Position numbers and translations under genes: made by a program. Shown piece by piece: positions 28,268-47,774 of a stretch of 64,000 nucleotides of DNA. Source of the stretch: Chromobacterium sp. IIBBL 290-4 (lineage in GTDB: Bacteria > Pseudomonadota > Gammaproteobacteria > Burkholderiales > Chromobacteriaceae); contig NZ_CP100128.1 of assembly GCF_024207115.1 (NCBI RefSeq), positions 992,001 through 1,056,000 on the forward strand, written 5' to 3'. Numbering within the stretch: the stretch's first letter is position 1; each line of letters opens with the position of its first letter. Under the pieces are notes generated by a model, which searched no databases, was not told where the DNA came from, and saw only the letters and a list, made by a program, of their open reading frames with translations.

Positions 28268-29101
28268 TTACCCTTTGGTGGAATAGCGACGGCGTACGAT
28301 CATGTTGTCGGTACGCTTGTTGCGACGGGTGCGGAAGCCCTTAGTCGGGGTACCCCACGGGCTAACCGGTACGCGACCTTCGCCAGTGCGGCCTTCACCA
28401 CCACCGTGCGGGTGGTCGATCGGGTTCATCGCCGTACCGCGAACGGTCGGACGAATACCGCGCCAACGGGTTGCGCCAGCCTTGCCCAGCTTGCGCAGGG
28501 AGTGCTCTTCGTTACCCACTTCGCCAACGGTCGCACGGCAATCGACGTGTACCAGGCGGATCTCGCCAGAGCGCAGACGCAGTTGAGCGTAAACGCCTTC
28601 GCGAGCCAGCAGCATTGCAGAAGCGCCAGCGGAGCGAACCATCTGAGCGCCCTTGCCGGGTTGCATTTCCACGCAGTGGATAGTGGTACCCACCGGGATG
28701 TTGCGGATCGGCAGAGCGTTACCGGCCTTGATCGGAGCCTCGGAACCGGACAGCAGAACGGCGCCAACCTTCACGCCGCGCGGAGCGACGATGTAGCGAC
28801 GCTCGCCATCGGCGTAGCACAACAGAGCGATGTGGGCGGTGCGGTTCGGATCGTATTCGATGCGTTCCACTTTCGCCGGGATGCCATCCTTGTTGCGACG
28901 GAAGTCGATCAGACGGTAGTGCTTCTTGTGGCCACCACCGCGATGACGCGTGGTGATGTGGCCGTTGTTATTGCGGCCGCCGGTCGAGTTTTTCTTCTCA
29001 ACCAGGGAAGCCAGCGGAGCGCCTTTATGCAGGTCCGGGTTTACCACCTTGACTACTGCACGACGACCCGCGGAAGTCGGTTTTACCTTAACGATAGGCA
29101 T
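28268..29101 (-). CDS. rplB: 50S ribosomal protein L2
   Basis: 277 residues, with the conserved [13 protein letters not shown] segment near the C-terminus containing the histidine close to the peptidyl-transferase centre. It is required for subunit association. Normal length. Confidence 0.97.
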   Translation of the reverse strand: MPIVKVKPTSAGRRAVVKVVNPDLHKGAPLASLVEKKNSTGGRNNNGHITTRHRGGGHKKHYRLIDFRRNKDGIPAKVERIEYDPNRTAHIALLCYADGERRYIVAPRGVKVGAVLLSGSEAPIKAGNALPIRNIPVGTTIHCVEMQPGKGAQMVRSAGASAMLLAREGVYAQLRLRSGEIRLVHVDCRATVGEVGNEEHSLRKLGKAGATRWRGIRPTVRGTAMNPIDHPHGGGEGRTGEGRVPVSPWGTPTKGFRTRRNKRTDNMIVRRRYSTKG

Positions 29102-29112
29102 GCTCTATCTCC

Positions 29113-29421
29113 TCACTCCGCCGCGGCCGGGGTAGCGGTCAGGTCGATTTCTTGACCTTCAACCAGGCTAACGTAGGCCTTTTTCCAGTCACTGCGACGA
29201 CCGATGGAACGGCCGAAACGCTTAACCTTGCCCTTGACGTTCACGGTGGAAACGCCATCAACTTTTACGTTGAACAGCATTTCAACAGCGGCCTTGATTT
29301 CCGGCTTGGTTGCATCTTTCGCAACGCGGAACGCCATTTGCTGGTTCTTCTCAGCGATCATGGTGCTCTTTTCGGAAACAATAGGAGCAAGGATTACTTG
29401 CAACAGACGTTCTTGATTCAT
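29113..29421 (-). CDS. rplW: 50S ribosomal protein L23
   Basis: 102 residues ([22 protein letters not shown]). It docks trigger factor and SRP at the tunnel exit. The start overlaps the rplD stop as ATGA and has GGAGGAG eight bases upstream; a GTG six bases earlier would sit too close to that ribosome binding site. Confidence 0.95.
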   Translation of the reverse strand: MNQERLLQVILAPIVSEKSTMIAEKNQQMAFRVAKDATKPEIKAAVEMLFNVKVDGVSTVNVKGKVKRFGRSIGRRSDWKKAYVSLVEGQEIDLTATPAAAE

Positions 29422-30038
29422 GCCCACTGCTCCTCCAGTTGCTTCACGGCGTCGCGGGTGATCACGGTCTTCTTGAAGCGCAGCAGGCTGTACGGGTCAG
29501 CTTGTTGAGCTTCGATAACCAGCACGTTCGGCAGGTTACGCGAAGAGAGATAGAGGTTTTCGCTCAGTTCACCAGTGATGAACAGCGCTTGCTCCAGACC
29601 CATCGGCTGAACAGCGCCCACGAATTCCTTGGTCTTCGGGCTGTTGATCGACAGCTCGTCAACCACGATCAGACGCTCGTCACGCACCAGCTGCGACAGG
29701 ATAGCTGCCATGCCAGCGCGGAACATCTTGCGGTTAACCTTCTGAGTGAAGTTCTCGTCCGGCTTGTTCGGGAAAGCACGGCCACCACCACGACGGTTCG
29801 GGGTGGAAGTCATACCAGCACGAGCGTTACCAGTACCCTTCTGACGGAAAGGCTTCTTGGTCGAGTGATTCACTTCGGCACGAGTCATCTGAGCACGGTT
29901 ACCGCTGCGAGCGTTCGCCAGGAACGCGGTCACAACTTGGTGCACCAGAGCTTCGTTGTATTCGCGACCGAACAGAGCGTCGGACACTTGCAGGCTACCA
30001 ACAGCCTTGCCTTGGGTATTGATTACATTCAATTCCAT
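29418..30038 (-). CDS. rplD: 50S ribosomal protein L4
   Basis: 206 residues with the long basic loop reaching the exit tunnel ([17 protein letters not shown]). In E. coli L4 also represses the S10 operon by attenuation in the leader before rpsJ; here the only strong terminator nearby is between rpsJ and rplC. Its start overlaps rplC by one base (TAATG). Confidence 0.97.
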   Translation of the reverse strand: MELNVINTQGKAVGSLQVSDALFGREYNEALVHQVVTAFLANARSGNRAQMTRAEVNHSTKKPFRQKGTGNARAGMTSTPNRRGGGRAFPNKPDENFTQKVNRKMFRAGMAAILSQLVRDERLIVVDELSINSPKTKEFVGAVQPMGLEQALFITGELSENLYLSSRNLPNVLVIEAQQADPYSLLRFKKTVITRDAVKQLEEQWA

Positions 30039-30682
30039 TACGCACCCGCCTTCACGCTGGGACGCACAACAACTTGACCATTCTTGGCACCCGGGACTGC
30101 GCCCTTAACCAGGATCAGTTGACGTTCTGCGTCGACACGAACGATCTCGAGGCACTGAACAGTGCTCTTCACGTTACCGTACTGACCGGCCATGCGCTTA
30201 CCCGGGAAAACGCGACCCGGATCTTGGGCTTGACCGATGGAACCCGGCGTATTGTGCGAACGCGAGTTACCATGCGAAGCACGGTTGGAGGAGAAGTTGT
30301 GACGCTTGATCACGCCGGAGAAGCCCTTACCCTTGGAGGTACCGGTTACATCAACCAGTTGACCAACGGCGAAGATTTCAACAGCGATAGCATCACCAGC
30401 CTTGTAGCCAGCAACGGCGTCGGCGGTCAGAGCGAACTCGACCAGCGCTTCACCGGCTTCTACGCCAGCCTTGGCGAAATGACCAGCGGCAGCCTTGGCT
30501 ACGCGATTGGCCTTCTTGGAACCGAAAGTCAGCTGAACGGCATTGTAGCCATCAGATTCGGCAGTTTTGATTTGCGTGACGCGGTTAGCGGACATGTCCA
30601 GCACAGTTACCGGGATGGTTGCGCCATCTTCGGCAAAAATGCGGGTCATGCCGACTTTGCGACCGACAAGACCTAAACTCAT
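30038..30682 (-). CDS. rplC: 50S ribosomal protein L3
   Basis: 214 residues, [20 protein letters not shown], with the [17 protein letters not shown] loop close to the peptidyl-transferase centre and the glutamine of GQAQDPG that PrmB methylates in relatives. The ATG of MSLGL is chosen, since the upstream extension runs back toward the terminator. It is separated from rpsJ by 157 bases with a terminator, so it is probably the first gene of its own transcript or is attenuated. Confidence 0.96.
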   Translation of the reverse strand: MSLGLVGRKVGMTRIFAEDGATIPVTVLDMSANRVTQIKTAESDGYNAVQLTFGSKKANRVAKAAAGHFAKAGVEAGEALVEFALTADAVAGYKAGDAIAVEIFAVGQLVDVTGTSKGKGFSGVIKRHNFSSNRASHGNSRSHNTPGSIGQAQDPGRVFPGKRMAGQYGNVKSTVQCLEIVRVDAERQLILVKGAVPGAKNGQVVVRPSVKAGA

Positions 30683-30737
30683 GTTTATTTCCTTTTGCAG
30701 GCGCCGATTGCGATTGACCGGCATATAAAACACGACA

Positions 30738-30775
30738 GAAAAAACAAAAACGGACTCGCCAATATGGCGAGTCCG
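30738..30775 (-). terminator. Strong intrinsic terminator between rpsJ and rplC
   Basis: A perfect 10-bp stem, CGGACTCGCC with GGCGAGTCCG, loop of five, is followed on the - strand by TTTTTGTTTTTT. This is textbook terminator structure placed inside what is normally a continuous S10 operon. It may end the rpsL-rpsG-fusA-tufA-rpsJ transcript or act as an attenuator. Confidence 0.88.
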
Positions 30776-30792
30776 CTAATGTATCACAGAAA

Positions 30793-30826
30793 ATTCTGCT
30801 GCTGCAAGCACTTAGCTCGCAGCAGA
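30793..30826 (-). promoter_or_regulatory. Hairpin upstream of the rpsJ-rplC terminator
   Basis: TCTGCTGC and GCAGCAGA face each other across a loop of about 16 bases just after the rpsJ stop codon. With the terminator hairpin 20 bases on, it makes a two-hairpin arrangement like the E. coli S10 leader (hairpin D and terminator hairpin E), but on the other side of rpsJ. Confidence 0.4.
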
Positions 30827-30839
30827 GTACTTTTTGCGA

Positions 30840-31151
30840 TTACTGCAGCTTGATTTCCACATCCACACCGGCCGGCAGGTCGAGCTTCATCAGAGCATCA
30901 ACAGTCTTGTCGGTCGGGTCTACGATGTCCATCAGACGCAGGTGAGTGCGGATTTCCAGCTGGTCGCGGGAAGTCTTGTTCACGTGCGGGGAGCGCAGAA
31001 CGTTGAAACGCTCGATTTTGGTCGGCAGCGGAACCGGGCCCTTAACAACGGCGCCGGTACGCTTAGCGGTTTCAACGATTTCCTGAGCGGAACGATCGAT
31101 CAGGTTGTAATCGAACGCCTTCAGACGGATGCGGATTTTTTGGCTAGACAT
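30840..31151 (-). CDS. rpsJ: 30S ribosomal protein S10 / NusE
   Basis: 103 residues, [25 protein letters not shown]. It works both in the ribosome and as NusE, coupling transcription and translation with NusG and in antitermination. It follows tufA by only 18 bases, so it belongs to the str transcript here rather than heading the S10 one. Confidence 0.97.
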   Translation of the reverse strand: MSSQKIRIRLKAFDYNLIDRSAQEIVETAKRTGAVVKGPVPLPTKIERFNVLRSPHVNKTSRDQLEIRTHLRLMDIVDPTDKTVDALMKLDLPAGVDVEIKLQ

Positions 31152-31169
31152 GAAAAATCTCCGATCCGG

Positions 31170-32360
31170 TTAAGCGATGATCTTGGCTACAACGCCGGCG
31201 CCAACGGTACGGCCGCCTTCGCGGATAGCGAAGCGCAGACCATCTTCCATGGCGATCGGAGCGATCAGCTCAACGCTGAACTCAACATTGTCGCCCGGCA
31301 TAACCATTTCAACGCCTTCCTTCAGCGTGATCGCGCCAGTCACGTCCGTAGTACGGAAGTAGAACTGCGGGCGATAGTTCGCGAAGAACGGGGTGTGGCG
31401 GCCGCCTTCGTCCTTGGACAGAACGTAAACGGAAGCTTCGAACTTGGTGTGCGGGGTGATGGAAGCCGGCTTGGCCAGAACTTGGCCGCGCTCAACGTCT
31501 TCACGCTTGGTGCCGCGCAGCAGCACGCCCACGTTGTCGCCAGCCTGACCTTGGTCCAGCAGCTTGCGGAACATTTCCACGCCGGTGCAGGTGGTCTTAA
31601 CCGTGGCCTTCAGACCCACGATTTCGATTTCTTCACCGACCTTCACGATGCCGCGCTCAACGCGACCGGTCACCACGGTACCACGACCGGAGATAGAGAA
31701 CACGTCTTCGATCGGCAGCAGGAACGGCTTGTCGATGGCGCGTTCCGGAGTCGGGATGTAGGAGTCCAGAGCGTCAGCCAGACGGAAGATGGACGGTTCG
31801 CCCATTTCGGACTGGTCGCCTTCCAGCGCCAGACGAGCGGAGCCGATCACGATCGGGGTGTCGTCGCCCGGGAAGTCGTAGGAAGACAGCAGATCGCGCA
31901 CTTCCATTTCCACCAGTTCCAGCAGCTCAGCGTCGTCAACCAGGTCAGCCTTGTTCAGGTAGACGATGATGTACGGAACGCCAACCTGACGGGACAGCAG
32001 GATGTGTTCACGGGTTTGCGGCATCGGACCGTCAGCGGCCGAGCAAACCAGGATAGCGCCGTCCATTTGAGCCGCGCCGGTGATCATGTTCTTCACATAG
32101 TCGGCGTGACCCGGGCAGTCTACGTGAGCGTAGTGGCGGGATTCGGTTTCGTATTCAACGTGCGCGGTATTGATGGTAATACCACGAGCCTTTTCTTCCG
32201 GCGCGCTGTCGATCTGGGAGTAGTCCTTGGCTTCGCCACCGAACTTCTTCGACAGAATGGTGGTGATAGCGGCGGTCAGGGTGGTCTTACCGTGGTCCAC
32301 GTGACCGATGGTGCCGACGTTTACGTGCGGTTTGGTCCGCTCAAACTTTTCTTTTGCCAT
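31170..32360 (-). CDS. tufA: Elongation factor Tu, copy A
   Basis: A 396-residue GTPase delivering aminoacyl-tRNA to the ribosome. G1 is GHVDHGKT, G3 is DCPGH and G4 is NKAD. It includes the EF-Tu insertion [21 protein letters not shown] (key ends VEM and TPI) and domains 2 and 3. The protein is identical to the second copy at 47775-48965. It sits between fusA and rpsJ, the usual place of the str-operon copy. Confidence 0.98.
   Translation of the reverse strand: MAKEKFERTKPHVNVGTIGHVDHGKTTLTAAITTILSKKFGGEAKDYSQIDSAPEEKARGITINTAHVEYETESRHYAHVDCPGHADYVKNMITGAAQMDGAILVCSAADGPMPQTREHILLSRQVGVPYIIVYLNKADLVDDAELLELVEMEVRDLLSSYDFPGDDTPIVIGSARLALEGDQSEMGEPSIFRLADALDSYIPTPERAIDKPFLLPIEDVFSISGRGTVVTGRVERGIVKVGEEIEIVGLKATVKTTCTGVEMFRKLLDQGQAGDNVGVLLRGTKREDVERGQVLAKPASITPHTKFEASVYVLSKDEGGRHTPFFANYRPQFYFRTTDVTGAITLKEGVEMVMPGDNVEFSVELIAPIAMEDGLRFAIREGGRTVGAGVVAKIIA
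31170..32360 (-). repeat. tuf long direct repeat, copy A
   Basis: Nearly identical at DNA level to 47775-48965, in the same orientation, 16.6 kb apart. Differences are scattered and silent where compared, and concentrate toward both ends of the gene, as expected from ongoing gene conversion. Confidence 0.9.
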
Positions 32361-32440
32361 TTTGCAAAAATCCTTAATTAAAGAACATTAGATCGGGGCT
32401 GACCGGACTGATTATGTAAGCCGGCCAGCCTCAGCGCGCA

Positions 32441-34537
<2,097 letters not shown>

Positions 34538-34564
34538 GGTTTACACCTTAATAAGTGAACTAGC

Positions 34565-35035
34565 TTAGAAACGGAAGTGCGAGAAGGCCTTGTTGGCTTC
34601 TGCCATGCGGTGCACTTCGTCACGCTTCTTCATCGCGCCGCCACGGCCTTCAGCCGCGTCGAGCAATTCGCCAGCCAGGCGCAGGTCCATGGACTTTTCG
34701 CCGCGCTTACGAGCGGCATCGCGCAGCCAGCGCATGGCCAGAGCCATACGACGGGACGGGCGGACTTCAACAGGAACTTGATAGTTTGCACCGCCAACGC
34801 GGCGGCTCTTCACTTCCACCACCGGCTTGGCGTTGGACAGTGCGGCATTGAACACTTCCAGAGCGTTCTTGCCGGATTTCTTTTCGATCTGTTCCAGCGC
34901 GCCGTAGATGATGCGTTCTGCAACAGACTTCTTGCCGTCGATCATGACGACGTTCATGAATTTGGAGAGATCCTGAGAACCGAACTTCGGATCCGGCAGA
35001 ATTTCACGCTTGGGGACTTCTCTGCGACGTGGCAT
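34565..35035 (-). CDS. rpsG: 30S ribosomal protein S7
   Basis: 156 residues, [20 protein letters not shown]. It organises the 3' domain of 16S rRNA and represses the str operon in E. coli. The gap of 111 bases to rpsL would be the place for such a site, but I did not find a specific structure. Confidence 0.97.
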   Translation of the reverse strand: MPRRREVPKREILPDPKFGSQDLSKFMNVVMIDGKKSVAERIIYGALEQIEKKSGKNALEVFNAALSNAKPVVEVKSRRVGGANYQVPVEVRPSRRMALAMRWLRDAARKRGEKSMDLRLAGELLDAAEGRGGAMKKRDEVHRMAEANKAFSHFRF

Positions 35036-35146
35036 GTTACTTCCTTAAATATTCAGTTGAGCTCAACTTGCTCATGACTACCCAATGGAGCAGTCACTTA
35101 CTAGACGACCCTGAGTGTTGATCAGGCCGCCTTGAGTGCGTACCAA

Positions 35147-35518
35147 TTACTTGGGACGCTTGGCGCCGTACTTGGAGCGAGCTTGCTTACGGTCTTTAAC
35201 GCCTGCGGTATCCAGGGAACCGCGCACGGTGTGGTAACGCACACCCGGCAAGTCCTTGACACGACCGCCGCGAATCAGCACTACGGAGTGTTCCTGCAGG
35301 TTGTGGCCTTCACCGCCGATGTACGAAATCACTTCGAAACCGTTGGTCAGACGTACCTTGCACACTTTACGCAGAGCCGAGTTCGGCTTCTTCGGAGTGG
35401 TGGTGTAAACACGGGTGCACACGCCACGCTTCTGCGGGCAGGCTTCCAGCGCAGGCACCTTGCTCTTCGCCGTGATGGCGACGCGGCCCTTGCGAACGAG
35501 TTGGTTAATGGTTGGCAT
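35147..35518 (-). CDS. rpsL: 30S ribosomal protein S12
   Basis: 123 residues with the decoding-site loops [13 protein letters not shown] and [13 protein letters not shown]. The lysines at the two classical streptomycin-resistance positions are present (KKPNS and GGRVKDLPG), so the sequence is wild type there. First gene of the str operon, with a predicted promoter 60-90 bases upstream. Confidence 0.97.
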   Translation of the reverse strand: MPTINQLVRKGRVAITAKSKVPALEACPQKRGVCTRVYTTTPKKPNSALRKVCKVRLTNGFEVISYIGGEGHNLQEHSVVLIRGGRVKDLPGVRYHTVRGSLDTAGVKDRKQARSKYGAKRPK

Positions 35519-35577
35519 TACTATCAGTTCCTAGTTGAAGCTTCCCGGAAGCAACACGCCTCCAGAAAGGACGGAGG

Positions 35578-35607
35578 ATTATATTTTAGTCAACGCGTCA
35601 GCGTCAA
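35578..35607 (-). promoter_or_regulatory. Predicted str operon promoter
   Basis: The - strand reads TTGACG (35607-35602), 18 bases, then a perfect TATAAT (35583-35578), followed by a CCTCCG discriminator. It lies between the rpoC terminator and rpsL, so it would drive rpsL-rpsG-fusA-tufA-rpsJ. Confidence 0.75.
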
Positions 35608-35608
35608 A

Positions 35609-35657
35609 TAAAAAACGCCGCTCCGCCAACGTTAACCGTTGATGGAGCAGCGTTTTT
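35609..35657 (-). terminator. Terminator after rpoC
   Basis: A long hairpin with arms AAAAAACG(C)CGCTCC and GGAGCAGCGTTTTTT, enclosing an AACGTT-containing loop; on the - strand it ends in GCGTTTTTTATTTG. It ends the rplJL-rpoBC transcript. The A/T-flanked arms make it potentially bidirectional. Confidence 0.85.
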
Positions 35658-35682
35658 TCAACACTAGGCCGCTAGGCCGGTG

Positions 35683-39873
<4,191 letters not shown>

Positions 39874-39929
39874 TGCGTCTCCAGTCAGGGGACAGGCGCG
39901 GCCTGCTTCAGCCGCGCCCTATTACCCAA

Positions 39930-44105
<4,176 letters not shown>

Positions 44106-44211
44106 AGAGTCTCCATCGAGGTGGGTGGCGCAAGAAACCAAAAGTCAGCAGCCACGCCTAGTATATTGCTGGCTTTTACTTTCTTCGCTTCCGCCAACTA
44201 CAAGCGCAATA

Positions 44212-44237
44212 AGGCTGGCGGATTTCTCCGCCAGCCT
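44212..44237 (-). promoter_or_regulatory. rplL-rpoB intergenic hairpin with GAAA loop
   Basis: A perfect 11-bp stem (AGGCTGGCGGA with TCCGCCAGCCT) capped on the - strand RNA by GAAA. No U-tract follows in the direction of rpoB. E. coli has an attenuator and an RNase III site between rplL and rpoB that set the ribosome-to-polymerase ratio; this hairpin is at the same place and may play the processing role. Confidence 0.55.
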
Positions 44238-44259
44238 CACCTTCTTTTTTCAAAGAAGA

Positions 44260-44631
44260 TTATTTAACTTCAGCCTTAGCACCGGCTTCGATCAGTTGCT
44301 TAGCGACGTCATCGGCTTCAGCCTTGGACACGCCTTCCTTCACGTTCTTCGGAGCGCCGTCTACCAGGTCCTTAGCTTCCTTCAGACCCAGACCGGTGAT
44401 TGCGCGAACAACCTTGATCACGCCAACCTTGTTGTCGCCAGCGGCGGTCAGAACAACGTCGAACTCGGTCTTTTCTTCAGCAGCGGCAGCGCCGGCGCCA
44501 GCCGGGCCAGCAACGGCAACAGCAGCGGCGGAAACGCCGAACTTTTCTTCGAACGCCTTAACCAGGTCGTTCAGTTCCATAACGGTCAGACCAGCAACGG
44601 CCTCGAGGATGTCTTCTTTGGTGATTGCCAT
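44260..44631 (-). CDS. rplL: 50S ribosomal protein L7/L12
   Basis: 123 residues: N-terminal dimerisation helix ([24 protein letters not shown]), an alanine-rich hinge around residues 35-52 and the C-terminal factor-binding domain ([37 protein letters not shown]). It forms the flexible stalk that recruits elongation factors, anchored through L10. It begins 36 bases after rplJ. Confidence 0.97.
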   Translation of the reverse strand: MAITKEDILEAVAGLTVMELNDLVKAFEEKFGVSAAAVAVAGPAGAGAAAAEEKTEFDVVLTAAGDNKVGVIKVVRAITGLGLKEAKDLVDGAPKNVKEGVSKAEADDVAKQLIEAGAKAEVK

Positions 44632-44667
44632 GTGAAAATCTCCTGAATTCTATAAGAATCAAATAAG

Positions 44668-45165
44668 TTAAGCGGCTTCGGCTTGCTTCTTGTCGGACAG
44701 GGCGGCCAGCGCGCGGGCGAAGCCAGCGACCGGAGCCTGCATAACGTAGAGAAGCTTGGACAACAGTTCTTCGCGGCTCGGGATGGACGCCAGCTCAGCA
44801 ACCTGAGCAGCGGACAATACCTTGCCTTCGTAGGAACCGGCCTTGACGATGATCTTATCGTCAGCCTTGGCAAATTGATGCAGCACCTTGGCAGCAGCAA
44901 CAGGGTCGGCGGAGATGCCGTATACCAGCGGGCCAACCATTTGGTCAGCCAGCTCGGCAAACGGAGTGCCTTCCACAGCGCGACGCACCAGCGTGTTCTT
45001 CAGAACGCGCAGGTAAACGCCGTTCTCACGCGCCTGAGCGCGGAGCTTGGTCATGCTGCTAACCTCGATGCCCCGATATTCAGCGATAACGAGGGTCTGA
45101 GCAGCTGCCAGTTGAGCAGCTACTTCAGCGACTACCGCCTTTTTATCTTCGATATTGAGACTCAA
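44668..45165 (-). CDS. rplJ: 50S ribosomal protein L10, TTG start
   Basis: 165 residues ([23 protein letters not shown]) with the L10 core [21 protein letters not shown] and the C-terminal helix that carries L7/L12 dimers. The start codon is TTG at 45165, firmly placed by AGGAGGT about six bases upstream. L10-(L12)4 is the known translational repressor of its own operon. Upstream lie, in order of transcription, the presumed L10 leader, a tRNA-Thr gene and a 9-bp hairpin. Confidence 0.96.
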   Translation of the reverse strand: MSLNIEDKKAVVAEVAAQLAAAQTLVIAEYRGIEVSSMTKLRAQARENGVYLRVLKNTLVRRAVEGTPFAELADQMVGPLVYGISADPVAAAKVLHQFAKADDKIIVKAGSYEGKVLSAAQVAELASIPSREELLSKLLYVMQAPVAGFARALAALSDKKQAEAA

Positions 45166-45187
45166 GGTCTACCTCCTAGACTGAAAT

Positions 45188-45209
45188 GAAGCGAAAGGAT
45201 TTTCGCTTC
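45188..45209 (-). promoter_or_regulatory. Hairpin just upstream of the rplJ ribosome binding site
   Basis: GAAGCGAAA pairs perfectly with TTTCGCTTC across a four-base loop, ending about 12 bases before the AGGAGG of rplJ. It lies between the 3' end of the embedded tRNA-Thr and rplJ and could be the 5' structure of the mRNA after tRNA excision. Confidence 0.5.
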
Positions 45210-45251
45210 GCTTTGCAGCGGCGACCTGTATCAGGAGACATCAAAAAGAAC

Positions 45252-45326
<75 letters not shown>

Positions 45327-45332
45327 GATGTA

Positions 45333-45452
45333 CTTAAGAAGCCTGTTTCGGGTACACCATCTGCGTAGGATGCTGGGCTATCTTGCGACAACTTCGCGAT
45401 TAAGCCTTGCGGCACCTACGGTCTTTGACAATCTGGCAGCAAAACTGCCAGC
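45333..45452 (-). promoter_or_regulatory. L10 ribosomal protein leader (autoregulatory mRNA element)
   Basis: Downstream of rplA the - strand reads AGACCGTAGGTGCC ... GGCTTAAT ... CCTACGCAGATGGTG, with ACCGTAGG and CCTACG able to pair. This matches my memory of the conserved L10 leader in which L10-(L12)4 binds to repress rplJL. A CTGGCAG/CTGCCAG hairpin (45433-45451) precedes it. The leader ends about six bases before the 5' end of tRNA-Thr. A covariance-model search would confirm it. Confidence 0.7.
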
Positions 45453-45505
45453 CCAAAGCCTTTTGACAGGACGGCTTGCGCCGCCCCATCATGCTCCGGC
45501 AGCGA

Positions 45506-46201
45506 TTAGGCGCTGACGGTAGCGGTATCTACGCGAGCGCCGATGCCCATGGTGCTGGAAACGGCGATCTTTTTCAGATACACGCCCTTGGAAGCTGCCG
45601 GCTTGGCTTTCACCAGGGCATCAACCAGAGCGGAGAAGTTTTCGCGCAGAGCTTCAACTTCGAACGAAGCGCGGCCGATGGTAGCGTGAACGATACCAGC
45701 CTTATCGGTACGGTATTGAACCTGACCGGCCTTGGCGTTCTTCACAGCTTCGGCAACGTTCGGGGTCACGGTGCCAACCTTCGGGTTCGGCATCAGACCG
45801 CGCGGACCCAGAATCTGGCCCAGCTGACCCACGACGCGCATTGCGTCCGGGGAAGCGATCACGATATCGAAGTCCAGGTTGCCGGCTTTAACTTGCTCGG
45901 CCAGGTCGTCGAAACCGACCACTTCAGCACCGGCAGCCTTGGCGGCTTCGGCGTTGGCGCCTTGAGCAAATACAGCAACGCGAACCGACTTGCCGGTGCC
46001 GCGCGGCAGAACCACGGAACCACGAACCACTTGGTCCGATTTACGCGGATCCACGCCCAGGTTCACGGCGATATCGATCGACTCGTCGAACTTGGCGGTG
46101 GCAGCAGTCTTAACCAGGGCAATCGCTTCTTCAACAGCGTACAGCTTGTTGCGATCAACGGTAGCCTTCAGAGTTTGCAGGCGCTTGGAGATCTTAGCCA
46201 T
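45506..46201 (-). CDS. rplA: 50S ribosomal protein L1
   Basis: 231 residues, two-domain L1 ([35 protein letters not shown]). It forms the mobile stalk at the E site and is the classical repressor of the rplK-rplA operon. It starts two bases after rplK ends. A 340-base interval with a leader and a tRNA follows before rplJ. Confidence 0.97.
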   Translation of the reverse strand: MAKISKRLQTLKATVDRNKLYAVEEAIALVKTAATAKFDESIDIAVNLGVDPRKSDQVVRGSVVLPRGTGKSVRVAVFAQGANAEAAKAAGAEVVGFDDLAEQVKAGNLDFDIVIASPDAMRVVGQLGQILGPRGLMPNPKVGTVTPNVAEAVKNAKAGQVQYRTDKAGIVHATIGRASFEVEALRENFSALVDALVKAKPAASKGVYLKKIAVSSTMGIGARVDTATVSA

Positions 46202-46202
46202 A

Positions 46203-46634
46203 TTACACGCCCTCCACTTCCAGACCCATCGAACGGGCAGAGCCGGCGATGGTGCGAACAGCGGCGTCCAGATCAGCAGCGGTCAGATCCGCTTGCTTGG
46301 TCTTGGCGATTTCTTCCAGCTGAGCGCGAGTTACCTTGCCAACCTTGTCCACGTGAGCCTTGGCGGAGCCGGACTTGATGCCAGCAGCCTTCTTCAGCAG
46401 GAAGGTCGCCGGCGGCGTCTTCATGGTGAAGGTGAAGGACTTGTCCGCGTAAGCGGTGATCACAACAGGAATCGGCATACCCGGTTCCATGCCCTGAGTT
46501 TGAGCATTGAACGCCTTGCAGAATTCCATGATGTTCAGACCACGCTGACCCAGAGCCGGACCGATCGGAGGAGACGGGTTGGCCTTGCCAGCGGCTACTT
46601 GCAGCTTGATATAGCCGACAATTTTCTTTGCCAC
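46203..46634 (-). CDS. rplK: 50S ribosomal protein L11
   Basis: 143 residues, [23 protein letters not shown], with the proline-rich [17 protein letters not shown] segment that contacts the GTPase-associated centre and thiostrepton. It is needed for RelA activation. First gene of the L11 operon with its own promoter at 46698-46726. Confidence 0.97.
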   Translation of the reverse strand: MAKKIVGYIKLQVAAGKANPSPPIGPALGQRGLNIMEFCKAFNAQTQGMEPGMPIPVVITAYADKSFTFTMKTPPATFLLKKAAGIKSGSAKAHVDKVGKVTRAQLEEIAKTKQADLTAADLDAAVRTIAGSARSMGLEVEGV

Positions 46635-46661
46635 GATTAAAACTCCTTAAACGGGTATAGC

Positions 46662-46678
46662 GTGAACTTGACGTTCAC
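46662..46678 (-). promoter_or_regulatory. Hairpin in the rplK leader, possible L1 target
   Basis: GTGAAC/GTTCAC with a five-base loop lies between the predicted L11 promoter and the rplK start. In E. coli L1 represses this operon by binding a leader structure; this stem is the only clear structure in the leader, but I cannot match it to the L1 consensus with certainty. Confidence 0.4.
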
Positions 46679-46697
46679 TCCCCAACGAAAGCGCTGC

Positions 46698-46726
46698 AGT
46701 ATACAGGCTTTTCACAAACCTGCCAA
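46698..46726 (-). promoter_or_regulatory. Predicted L11 operon promoter
   Basis: The - strand reads TTGGCA (46726-46721), 17 bases, TATACT (46703-46698), then a GC-rich GCAGCGC discriminator of the kind seen at growth-rate-regulated promoters. It sits in the nusG-rplK gap, where E. coli has PL11. Confidence 0.75.
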
Positions 46727-46734
46727 GTGAAATT

Positions 46735-47268
46735 TTACAGCTTTTCCACTTGACTGAATTCCAGCTCAACCGGGGTGTCGCGGCCGAAAATCTGCACCGA
46801 CACGCGCAGCTTGTTGCGCTCGTAATTCACTTCATCCACCGAGCCATTGAAGTCGTTGAACGGGCCGTCGATGACGCGCACCCTTTCACCCACCTCGAAC
46901 AGCACCTTCGGCTTCGGCTTTTCCACGCCCTCTTGCATCTGCTGCATAATGGCTTCGACTTCCTTCTTGGAAATCGGCGCCGGGCGATTGGCCGTGCCAC
47001 CGACAAAACCGGTCACTTTGGGCGTGCTCTTGACCAAGTGCCAGGTATCGTCGGTCATTTCCATTTCCACCAGCACGTAGCCAGGGAAGAATTTGCGCTC
47101 AGTGATGGACTTGCGGCCGTTCTTGACGTCCACAACCTCTTCCACCGGCACCAGAATCTGACCAAATTGATCCGCGATGTCGGAACGTTCGATACGTTCA
47201 CGCAGCGCCTTTTGCACGCTCTTCTCAAAACCGGAGTATGCGTGTACTACATACCAGCGCTTTGCCAT
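46735..47268 (-). CDS. nusG: Transcription elongation/termination factor NusG
   Basis: 177 residues: NGN domain ([20 protein letters not shown]) and C-terminal KOW domain ([24 protein letters not shown]). It binds the polymerase clamp and couples to S10 or Rho. The start overlaps the secE stop by one base (TAATG), the conserved secE-nusG coupling. Confidence 0.97.
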   Translation of the reverse strand: MAKRWYVVHAYSGFEKSVQKALRERIERSDIADQFGQILVPVEEVVDVKNGRKSITERKFFPGYVLVEMEMTDDTWHLVKSTPKVTGFVGGTANRPAPISKKEVEAIMQQMQEGVEKPKPKVLFEVGERVRVIDGPFNDFNGSVDEVNYERNKLRVSVQIFGRDTPVELEFSQVEKL

Positions 47269-47624
47269 TATCTACCTCGACCGAGAATCACATCGTAAAA
47301 CAGCCAAGACAGGCTGGAATCCACCAACCACATGAACAAGGCCAACACCGTGACGAATACAAACACCATCAACGTCACCTGCGTCGCTTCCTTGCGGGTC
47401 GGCCACACTACCTTGCGAGCCTCGACCATGGACTCGTTAGCATAGACCACCAAGCCCTTGCCCGGCGCCGAAGTCCACACCACGCCGGCAGCCAGCAGGA
47501 TGGAGACAATGAAAGCCAGCGCGCGCAGCAGACCCTGACCCTCAGGAATCAGGTAAAAGCCAACAATCCCGGCCACTACCACAACACCCGCCAGGACCAA
47601 CTTGATCTTATCTTGCATTTCCAT
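47268..47624 (-). CDS. secE: Protein translocase subunit SecE
   Basis: About 118 residues with three membrane helices, as in E. coli-type SecE: two N-terminal hydrophobic segments, then the conserved [16 protein letters not shown] amphipathic region and the last helix. It clamps SecY in the membrane. The start is not certain: the ATG at 47624 has a weak AGAG upstream, an ATG at 47618 gives MQDKIKL, and one at 47642 is also open. It lies just downstream of tRNA-Trp and a long hairpin. Confidence 0.9.
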   Translation of the reverse strand: MEMQDKIKLVLAGVVVVAGIVGFYLIPEGQGLLRALAFIVSILLAAGVVWTSAPGKGLVVYANESMVEARKVVWPTRKEATQVTLMVFVFVTVLALFMWLVDSSLSWLFYDVILGRGR

Positions 47625-47649
47625 GTCGATTTTCTCTCGCATATGCGAC

Positions 47650-47684
47650 AAAAGACCAACCGGCGCATAGCGCCGGCTGGTCTT
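47650..47684 (-). terminator. Long hairpin between tRNA-Trp and secE (terminator or attenuator)
   Basis: A 15-bp stem (47652-47666 with 47670-47684; one G-U pair in the RNA) with a three-base loop follows tRNA-Trp. On the - strand the stem ends GGTCTTTTG, a modest U-run. There is hardly room for a separate promoter between it and secE, so partial termination or RNA processing is likelier than a full stop. Confidence 0.6.
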
Positions 47685-47687
47685 AAT

Positions 47688-47763
47688 TGGCAGGCCAGGA
47701 GGGTCTCGAACCCCCAACCCTCGGTTTTGGAGACCGATACTCTACCAATTGAGCTACTGGCCT
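47688..47763 (-). tRNA. tRNA-Trp (CCA)
   Basis: 76 bases with encoded CCA end. Acceptor AGGCCAG/CTGGCCT, anticodon arm CGGT-CTCCAAA-ACCG giving CCA, T-arm GGGGG-TTCGAGA-CCCTC region. It lies 11 bases after tufB and just before secE, as in many proteobacteria. Confidence 0.96.
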
Positions 47764-47774
47764 TTAAACCTTAC

